Shown here: in pieces, positions 1 to 4,321 of the stretch
Layout of the letters: every line of letters begins with the position of its first letter
How positions within the stretch are numbered: position 1 is the stretch's first letter
Origin: Bacillota bacterium
GTDB taxonomy: Bacteria; Bacillota; Bacilli; Alicyclobacillales; SLC66
Reading direction: 5' to 3'
DNA length: 6,536 nucleotides
Assembly: GCA_021820825.1 (NCBI GenBank)
Contig: JAKADD010000141.1
Location: forward strand, 1-6,536
Notes under the pieces: generated by a model
Seen by the model: only the letters and a program-made list of their open reading frames with translations
Databases searched by the model: none
Told to the model about the DNA's origin: nothing
Translations under genes and position numbers: made by a program

Positions 1-612
1 CGACAGCACAAGCACGTCAGCCTGGGCGGCGAATTCTTCCCACTGCTCTGCCGTATAGTGACGATCGACGAGGTGTGCCTGTCTGCCGCTCTCACTCAGT
101 CCGATCACACGCATCTGAAACGCCCTGCCAAAGTTAACGATCGTTTCCCCGATGGAGCCGATTCCTGCCACGGCGAGAGTCTGAGCGGCCAACGTTTCCG
201 TCGCAAATGGGCTCCAGGAATTCTCTGCCTGCTGATAGCGAAAGCGGTCCACCTGCTTGACGACATGCAGGACAAAAGCCAGTATGTATTCGGCAATCGG
301 CTGCCCAAATTGCCCTGTGATCCGGGTGATCGGAATGTGCGCCGGAATCAGGGGGCTGGCGACGATATCCTCCACGCCGGCGCCCATCATCTGGATCCAC
401 TTGACATGCTGTTCCAGATTGAACAGAGCGGGAGAGAAACGCCATCCGAACAGCACCTCGGCTCCGGAGATCAGTTTCTCCGCCTCCGCGCGCGTAGAGG
501 CCACCGCGACATTGGTATAGCCCATCTGCAACAACTCCCGCGCGTACTCCATCGCCCTTTTCTCGTGATAAATAAGCACCTGCGGCATCTGGACTGTGCT
601 GCCGTCATCCAC
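1..612 (-). CDS. D-isomer-specific 2-hydroxyacid dehydrogenase, N-terminal part (3' end outside window)
   Basis: The minus-strand frame is open from the window edge and gives about 204 residues of an NAD(P)-dependent D-2-hydroxyacid dehydrogenase, which interconverts 2-oxoacids and D-2-hydroxyacids in the cytoplasm. The N-terminal part of the substrate domain carries MGAGVEDI (G77-G79). The hinge helix GQFGQPIAEY (about 100-109) follows. The Rossmann dinucleotide motif AGIGSIG has glycines at 150, 152 and 155. After strand 2 the residue is S173 (GLSES), not the Asp typical of NAD-specific members, so NADP use is possible (inference). The catalytic Arg, Glu and His lie beyond base 1, so activity cannot be judged. 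I chose GTG at 612 because a G6 run (624-619) sits 6 nt upstream. ATG at 618 abuts that run, and ATG at 588 would also suit family length. The substrate is unknown. The gene is divergent from the channel gene. Confidence 0.85.
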   Translation of the reverse strand, partial: MDDGSTVQMPQVLIYHEKRAMEYARELLQMGYTNVAVASTRAEAEKLISGAEVLFGWRFSPALFNLEQHVKWIQMMGAGVEDIVASPLIPAHIPITRITGQFGQPIAEYILAFVLHVVKQVDRFRYQQAENSWSPFATETLAAQTLAVAGIGSIGETIVNFGRAFQMRVIGLSESGRQAHLVDRHYTAEQWEEFAAQADVLVLS

Positions 613-630
613 GTCCATCCCCCCGATCGT

Positions 631-660
631 TTGCTATTCAAAACAGAACTTGTTTACAAT
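631..660 (+). promoter_or_regulatory. Candidate sigma-A promoter for the channel gene
   Basis: TTGCTA at 631-636 and TACAAT at 655-660 are separated by 18 bp. They match the -35 and -10 consensus at 4 of 6 and 5 of 6 positions. Transcription would begin near 667, leaving a leader of about 42 nt before ATG 709. The site lies in the 90-bp divergent gap. No equally good promoter is visible for the leftward dehydrogenase gene. This is pattern matching only. Confidence 0.45.
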
Positions 661-693
661 GATCACAGACTGACTGCCTGATCCTACACAGTG

Positions 694-698
694 AGGAG
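694..698 (+). promoter_or_regulatory. Shine-Dalgarno site fixing the channel start
   Basis: AGGAG ends 10 nt before ATG 709. It lies inside the extra codons that would be read if the upstream GTG at 691 were used. It therefore favours the shorter 275-residue product. Confidence 0.65.
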
Positions 699-708
699 TG
701 TGCATCTG

Positions 709-1536
709 ATGCCTGAAGATACGCAAAAAGCACCTTGGCGCAAGCTGACCGTATATGCCCTGCTGCTTGTCATCCTGGCCGTGATTTTTAACAGTGCGCA
801 AAGCTCGGCAGTTATGACAGCCGCCGCTTCGCCTGTTCGACCGTGGACCAACTGGATTTTAGCCGCCTGCTGGCTGGTCGTGGGATTCTGGCTGGTCAGT
901 CGCGCCGCGCACCTGTTTTCGCGGTTTGCGAGCGGACAAAAGACTGCCGATTCACGCGCCTGGACCACCCTGCGCAGGACACTGGCCGCTGTGGGCTACC
1001 TGTTCGTGGCGATCGTCACGCTCCACCTCCTGCATGTGCAGATCAGCAGCATCCTTGTTGGCGGCGCGCTTACCGGTGTGATCCTCGGCATCGCCGCCCA
1101 GTCCACGCTCTCCAATCTGTTTGGCGGTCTGATCCTGCTCACCGTCAAGCCCTTTTCTCTGGGCCAGACGATCAGCATCCGTTCCTCCTACTTCAGTTCC
1201 ATCGACTATACTGGTCAAGTGGTCGACATCAACTGGTACTACACCACAATTGCGGATGGAGACCGACGCAGGATCGTTCCCAATTCGGCCATCATCACGG
1301 CTGTCATCACCATCCACGCCCCCAAAGAGACTCAGTTCTGGAACGTTTCTCTTCCGTACCGCGTTGTGGCCGCTGATTTGCGCAGGGCTGTTTCTGAGCA
1401 GTATTCCGGCACAGTGAACGGCGTCATCACCGATTTTGGCGCGGACACATACACCTTGCAACTGGAAGTGCCAACCGCCTTCGATCCTGACATCATTCGA
1501 CGCGTCATCGCCACTCAACTGTCGGCGCCATCCTGA
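709..1536 (+). CDS. MscS-family small-conductance mechanosensitive ion channel
   Basis: This 275-residue integral membrane protein opens under membrane tension to release solutes on osmotic downshock. Hydrophobic segments lie at about 13-29 and 48-66. A third runs through 92-110 into the pore-lining TM3 at about 113-146. The MscS signature is clear: GIAAQSTLSNLFGG (127-140), then VKPFSLGQTI (146-155). The beta domain follows with TGQVVDINWYYTT (168-180) and IVPNSAI (189-195). The position after the PF-x-x-G turn is Gln153, where Asp or Glu is common. The chain ends soon after an alpha/beta segment and seems to lack the C-terminal beta-barrel of E. coli MscS (286 residues). ATG 709 was chosen because AGGAG (694-698) lies 10 nt upstream; the in-frame GTG at 691 overlaps that site. 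The last 22 bp overlap the convergent Nudix gene. Confidence 0.9.
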   Translation: MPEDTQKAPWRKLTVYALLLVILAVIFNSAQSSAVMTAAASPVRPWTNWILAACWLVVGFWLVSRAAHLFSRFASGQKTADSRAWTTLRRTLAAVGYLFVAIVTLHLLHVQISSILVGGALTGVILGIAAQSTLSNLFGGLILLTVKPFSLGQTISIRSSYFSSIDYTGQVVDINWYYTTIADGDRRRIVPNSAIITAVITIHAPKETQFWNVSLPYRVVAADLRRAVSEQYSGTVNGVITDFGADTYTLQLEVPTAFDPDIIRRVIATQLSAPS

Positions 1537-2012
1537 CAGCCTTCTCTCCAGTGTATAAGTTTGATTGCAATTTCTAAAAATTCGAATTGTTCCTCCGGAA
1601 TATCAAATGGGGCATGCGCCGGGTCAACCCACTGCAAGCCGTCGATTTCCGCATTGGGCAGGAAAGAACCAGCCTTCACCAACTGACATAAAACGGCCAC
1701 GTCAAGTGTGATCTCGGACGGCGAAACCGCGATGACCTGAAGCGGCCTGACTGTCATATTGACCTCTTCCCGCATCTCGCGAACGACGGTGTCAAAGGGA
1801 CGTTCATCGCGCTCCTTGAGTCCGCCAGGCAATCGCCACGGACGTTTGCGCCTGTACGTGTGATGCAAAAACAGAAATTCGCCGCGCTCATTTGGCAAAA
1901 CAGCAACGACGCCGACCACGTATTTCCGTTTCAGCCAAAATACGATCCACTTCGACAACCACCCAGGCAGTAACCCAAAGATCCAGACGGCTACCCTGTT
2001 CAGCCATGTCAC
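1515..2012 (-). CDS. Nudix hydrolase with hydrophobic Trp-rich N-terminus
   Basis: Nudix enzymes cleave nucleoside diphosphates linked to another moiety, using Mg2+ held by the Nudix box. Counting from the chosen start (165 residues), the box runs from G64 (in RLPGGLKERDE) through E70 to the helix REMREEVNM (78-86). It fits G-x5-E-x7-REUxEExGU except that the second-last Gly is Asn (N85). The first 30 or so residues are rich in Trp and aliphatics (WLNRVAVWIFGLLPGWLSKW), ending in basic LKRK. This looks like an amphipathic or membrane-peripheral helix ahead of the beta-strand VVGVVAVLPN. GTG 2012 was chosen because GGAGG (2024-2020) lies 7 nt upstream. An in-frame ATG at 2057 would add 15 residues but has no good ribosome site. 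The substrate cannot be inferred. The 3' end overlaps the channel gene. Confidence 0.88.
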   Translation of the reverse strand: MTWLNRVAVWIFGLLPGWLSKWIVFWLKRKYVVGVVAVLPNERGEFLFLHHTYRRKRPWRLPGGLKERDERPFDTVVREMREEVNMTVRPLQVIAVSPSEITLDVAVLCQLVKAGSFLPNAEIDGLQWVDPAHAPFDIPEEQFEFLEIAIKLIHWREGCQDGADS

Positions 2013-2017
2013 AGCGA

Positions 2018-2024
2018 CACCTCC
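2018..2024 (-). promoter_or_regulatory. Strong Shine-Dalgarno site for the Nudix gene
   Basis: On the minus strand GGAGGTG reads from 2024 to 2018. Its GGAGG core is 7 nt upstream of GTG 2012. It is the best ribosome site in the region and decides for a GTG start over the upstream ATG at 2057. Confidence 0.7.
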
Positions 2025-2084
2025 AGACCTGCTGTTACGCTGTTCAGATCCGCTCATCAGGGTACCTGCAGCGGTGCGACGAGT

Positions 2085-2114
2085 ATAATATCATCCTACA
2101 CCATGTTCAGGCAA
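2085..2114 (-). promoter_or_regulatory. Candidate sigma-A promoter for the Nudix gene
   Basis: Reading leftward, TTGCCT (2114-2109) and TATTAT (2090-2085) are separated by 18 bp and match consensus at 4 of 6 and 5 of 6 positions. Transcription would start near 2078, giving a leader of about 65 nt to GTG 2012. This is pattern matching only. The same AT-rich patch reads TATAAT on the plus strand but has no -35 there. Confidence 0.4.
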
Positions 2115-2172
2115 TGCGCGATTGGGAAACGCCTGCGCGCTGGCCGCACTGGCGTAGAGATCGGTGTTTTCG

Positions 2173-2178
2173 TATACT
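2173..2178 (+). promoter_or_regulatory. Possible -10 element for the DUF2203 gene
   Basis: TATACT lies about 48 bp upstream of ATG 2226 and matches the -10 consensus at 5 of 6 positions. No convincing -35 hexamer is found 16-19 bp upstream, so this is weak. The remainder of the 213-bp divergent gap (2013-2225) holds GC-rich imperfect repeats near 2116-2154 and nothing else I can name. Confidence 0.25.
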
Positions 2179-2225
2179 ATGAGTGCATGCAAGTGCAAAG
2201 AACCGCCACAAGAAGGTGAACATCC

Positions 2226-2627
2226 ATGTCCAAGCAGTACTATACCATTGCAGACGCCAATCGCCTCCTGCCGCAGATCCGAACACAGATCGCTGAATTG
2301 AAAAACTCCCGCGAAGAGATTGCCATCAAGCGTCTGAAGATGGAACGATTGCGTCGCGATCTCGGTGAAACGGAGCATTCCGATCAATTTTTCGTAGAAG
2401 AGGCGCAGATTGAGTTCTCTTTGCTCACGGCCCGCCAACAGATTGATCATCTGCTGAGTCAGTCGATTGAAGTGAAGGACATCGACTCAGGACTTGTCGA
2501 TTTTCTGACGCTTATTGATGGGCAGGAAGCCTATCTGTGCTGGCGCGTCGGGGAACCTGAGATCCGCTACTGGCATGGCGTCAGCGAGGGCTTTGCCGGC
2601 AGAAAACGCTTCATCGAAGAATCATGA
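2226..2627 (+). CDS. DUF2203 family protein
   Basis: This 133-residue cytoplasmic protein belongs to the DUF2203 family, whose function is not established. The N-terminus YTIADANRLLPQIRTQI (6-22) is the family opening (Y/F-T-x-x-x-A-N-x-L-L-P). A charged helical stretch at about 15-80 is likely coiled coil. The conserved C-terminal block is complete: VKDIDSGLVDF (83-93), DGQEAYLCWRVGE (98-110), W116-H117 and GFAGRKRF (122-129). Length is normal for the family and there is no signal peptide or membrane segment. ATG 2226 is supported by AGAAGGTG (2211-2218), 7 nt upstream. The gene is transcribed alone, divergent from the Nudix gene and convergent with the relA operon. Its TGA stop lies in the first unit of a 9-bp tandem repeat. 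Co-occurrence gives no clue to its role. Confidence 0.88.
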   Translation: MSKQYYTIADANRLLPQIRTQIAELKNSREEIAIKRLKMERLRRDLGETEHSDQFFVEEAQIEFSLLTARQQIDHLLSQSIEVKDIDSGLVDFLTLIDGQEAYLCWRVGEPEIRYWHGVSEGFAGRKRFIEES

Positions 2628-2650
2628 CAGTTATGACCGTTATGACAGTT
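2624..2650 (+). repeat. Three tandem 9-bp repeats at the end of the DUF2203 gene
   Basis: ATGACAGTT (2624-2632), ATGACCGTT (2633-2641) and ATGACAGTT (2642-2650) follow head to tail with one substitution in the middle unit. The first unit contains the TGA stop of the DUF2203 gene. The array could be a minisatellite formed by slippage or a small protein-binding site. Nothing in the sequence decides between these. Confidence 0.85.
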
Positions 2651-2674
2651 CCCCAGGATTTGCAAAACCCTCAC

Positions 2675-2699
2675 ACCGCTTTGCGGCGCCGCCAGCGGT
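2675..2699. repeat. GC-rich inverted repeat in the gap between convergent genes
   Basis: ACCGCT (2675-2680) and AGCGGT (2694-2699) are perfect inverted arms around 13 bases that include the 10-bp palindrome GCGGCGCCGC (2683-2692). It lies between the convergent DUF2203 gene and relA operon, where a terminator would be expected. Neither strand has a proper T run directly after it: on the minus strand a TTTT follows after several bases, and the plus strand has none. A weak or factor-assisted terminator for the minus-strand operon is possible but unproven. The rest of 2628-2827 holds nothing I can identify. Confidence 0.4.
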
Positions 2700-2827
2700 A
2701 TTGAAAATGACTCGCCCAGCCGGTTCATGCGTTGTTCCGCAGCGAGTTTTGCGACCATCAGGCCGCGCCTGTCTGAGCGGCGGTGTACAATGCATGGTCC
2801 GGCCGGGCGCAGCAGGGCATGCAGCAC

Positions 2828-3160
2828 CTAAGGAATCATCTGGACGGCGCTGGCCGCCGCCAACTCCAGACGGTGCACATGCACCTGCCGATAGTGCAGT
2901 TCTCTGATCCGCGATGCAGCAGACTGTAAATGGTACACCCGCACATTTTGCAGCATCGCCTCTGGCACAAGCACAGTCGCTGCACTGCCTGAGGCCAGTT
3001 CCAGCAATTTCTGCCTCATCTCGTCTGTCATGACCAATTCCACCCGCAGATGGCCAATTCGGCTCTTTTGCACGCGCTGATCCTCCCCATAACAACCTTT
3101 CAGGAGTACGGTACGCTGACGCCCGCCAACATGTGCCCACAAAGCGCGCCCAATTTGCAT
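2828..3160 (-). CDS. Unrecognised small protein, last gene of the relA operon
   Basis: A frame of 110 residues follows the MBL gene on the same strand. I do not recognise the family. It looks like an alternating beta/alpha cytoplasmic protein with no signal peptide or membrane segment: strands around 5-10, 17-22 and 37-44 (GHLRVELV), a helix at about 46-57 (DEMRQKLLELAS), strands around 60-65 (AATVLVP) and 71-76, then a helix carrying HYRQVHVHRLEL (about 86-97). ATG 3160 was chosen because AAGGTG (3172-3167) lies 6 nt upstream. An in-frame ATG at 3202, two bases after the MBL stop, would add 14 residues by translational coupling but has no Shine-Dalgarno site. Codon choice resembles its neighbours, so I take it to be real. 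The stop is TAG. A function linked to its neighbours is only inference from position. Confidence 0.6.
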   Translation of the reverse strand: MQIGRALWAHVGGRQRTVLLKGCYGEDQRVQKSRIGHLRVELVMTDEMRQKLLELASGSAATVLVPEAMLQNVRVYHLQSAASRIRELHYRQVHVHRLELAAASAVQMIP

Positions 3161-3204
3161 GGACAGCACCTTGTTGTTCCGGGTTGGCGTGTACCCGCGC
3201 ATGA

Positions 3205-3837
3205 TCAGAAATGGAAAAAGGGGTTGTGCATGCGCTCTTGCGCAATGGTCGAATCGTCCGCGTGTCCGGGAAAGATGCGCGTTTCGTCCGGCAGCGGCCA
3301 CAGTTTTTTTTCCAGTGACTGCATGAGTTGCCCGCTATTGCTTCCGGGAAGATCGGTGCGCCCCACGGTTCCTGCAAACAGGGTATCGCCGGAAATGAGC
3401 ACGCCCTGATCTGGCTCGTACAGACACACGCCGCCCGGGCTATGCCCCGGCGTCTCGATCACGCGAAAATGAAATACGCCGACAGTGATGACATCCCCCT
3501 CTGCCAGATATCCGTCAGGCTCACGCGTCTGCTGCACCCGATAGCCAAAAAATTGCTCCACCTGATCGGGCGCTGCGAGCAGAAGCGGCAACTCGAGGCG
3601 ATGGATGAGCAGGGGCGTACGATACATGTCGCGCACCGTCTCATTGCCGAGTACATGGTCGAAATGACAGTGCGTATTGACGATCCTTGTCACCGTCAGC
3701 CCCTGATCGCGAATGAAACTGCTTACCGGGGTCATGTCAGGGGCGCTGGGATCAATGATCATCACCTGGCCGCCCGGTTCGCCGACAACATAGGTGTTGG
3801 TGCCTATTTCATTGAGTGTAAAGCGCTCAATCAGCAT
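3205..3837 (-). CDS. Metallo-beta-lactamase-fold hydrolase, glyoxalase II-like
   Basis: This 210-residue cytoplasmic enzyme of the glyoxalase II-like group probably hydrolyses a thioester or related small substrate at a two-metal centre. All metal ligands are visible: THCHFDH (H56, H58, D60, H61), H132 in TPGHSPGG, D151 in SGDTLF and H192 in FPGH. The family ending follows, with E201 and NPFF near the C-terminus. GRTDLPGS (159-166) is typical of the small YcbL-type members, which lack the C-terminal glutathione-binding domain of true glyoxalase II. ATG 3837 was chosen because GGAGG (3850-3846) sits 8 nt upstream. The frame also has an ATG at 3858 whose bases overlap the dtd stop (ATGA), but that site lacks a ribosome site. 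It is 17 nt downstream of dtd, so co-transcription is likely. The physiological substrate is unknown. Confidence 0.92.
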   Translation of the reverse strand: MLIERFTLNEIGTNTYVVGEPGGQVMIIDPSAPDMTPVSSFIRDQGLTVTRIVNTHCHFDHVLGNETVRDMYRTPLLIHRLELPLLLAAPDQVEQFFGYRVQQTREPDGYLAEGDVITVGVFHFRVIETPGHSPGGVCLYEPDQGVLISGDTLFAGTVGRTDLPGSNSGQLMQSLEKKLWPLPDETRIFPGHADDSTIAQERMHNPFFHF

Positions 3838-3845
3838 GGCTTTTG

Positions 3846-3850
3846 CCTCC
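3846..3850 (-). promoter_or_regulatory. Shine-Dalgarno site fixing the MBL hydrolase start
   Basis: GGAGG reads from 3850 to 3846 on the minus strand, 8 nt before ATG 3837. It lies inside the codons that the longer alternative starting at 3858 would use. It therefore supports the 210-residue product. Confidence 0.65.
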
Positions 3851-3854
3851 ACTT

Positions 3855-4301
3855 TCATAAATCGTCAGTGTCCAACCACAGCGTGACGGGTCCGTCGTTA
3901 ATCAATGCGACGTCCATCATCGCTCCGAATCGTCCGGTTCTCACAATCATGCCGGTTTCCCGCAGCAGTACGTTAAAGCGTTCATACAGCGGCTGCGCAA
4001 TCTCCGGCCGTGCAGCCGCCATGTAGTTCGGACGCCGGCCGCGCCGGGAATCCCCATAAAGGGTGAACTGCGATACAGAGAGAATTGCACCCCCAATATC
4101 GAGCAGGGAGTCGTTCATCTTGCCTTCCGGATCCTCAAAAATGCGCAGATTCACAATCTTGTCTGCCATAAAGGTCAGATCAGGCTCTGCGTCATCATGT
4201 GTAAAGCCTGCAAAAACCAGCAATCCGCGGCCAATTTCCCCGACAATATCGTTCGCGACGCTCACTCTGGCCGATCGTACGCGCTGCACAACGACTCTCA
4301 T
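3855..4301 (-). CDS. dtd: D-aminoacyl-tRNA deacylase
   Basis: Dtd removes D-amino acids (and Gly wrongly attached to tRNA-Ala) from tRNA in the cytoplasm, protecting translation. It acts as a homodimer with an active site built across the interface. The 148 residues match the usual length. The N-terminus [15 protein letters not shown] is characteristic. Both hallmark motifs are intact: SQFTLYGD (77-84) and the cross-subunit NDGPVT (135-140). ATG 4301 is preceded by GAGGTGA (4315-4309) at 7 nt spacing. The gene starts 20 nt after the relA stop and its own stop is 17 nt before the MBL hydrolase start, which supports one transcript. The relA-dtd pairing is a recurrent arrangement in Bacilli. No anomaly is seen. 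Confidence 0.96.
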   Translation of the reverse strand: MRVVVQRVRSARVSVANDIVGEIGRGLLVFAGFTHDDAEPDLTFMADKIVNLRIFEDPEGKMNDSLLDIGGAILSVSQFTLYGDSRRGRRPNYMAAARPEIAQPLYERFNVLLRETGMIVRTGRFGAMMDVALINDGPVTLWLDTDDL

Positions 4302-4321
4302 CGCCCGTTCACCTCATATGA

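Noticed and set aside
58..681. A 207-codon plus-strand open frame at the left edge
   Set aside because: The minus-strand frame in the same place encodes a clear D-2-hydroxyacid dehydrogenase with a GxGxxG motif, so this is its shadow. It would also run over the promoter of the channel gene.
1562..1593. An AT-rich inverted repeat (CAATT and AATTG arms) just after the channel stop, considered as a terminator
   Set aside because: The stem is short and AT-only, no T run follows, and it lies inside the Nudix coding sequence.
2084..2089. A perfect TATAAT on the plus strand in the Nudix-DUF2203 gap
   Set aside because: No -35-like hexamer lies 16-19 bp upstream, and the patch is better explained as the -10 region of the leftward Nudix promoter.
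2567..2827. An 86-codon minus-strand frame that starts directly after the TAG of the small unknown gene
   Set aside because: It has no Shine-Dalgarno site, its last 20 codons are antisense to the conserved end of the DUF2203 gene, and its composition is unremarkable apart from the repeat-derived NCH units. It is noted as a check in the repeat finding but not called as a gene.
2640..3377. A 245-codon minus-strand frame across the small unknown gene and the end of the MBL gene
   Set aside because: It overlaps the MBL 3' end in another frame, has a Pro/Gly/Arg/Ala-rich translation without domains, and lacks a ribosome site. The 110-residue frame fits the operon better.
3328..4026. A 232-codon plus-strand open frame opposite the MBL and dtd genes
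   Set aside because: Both genes beneath it have intact catalytic motifs on the minus strand, and the plus-strand product has no domain character.
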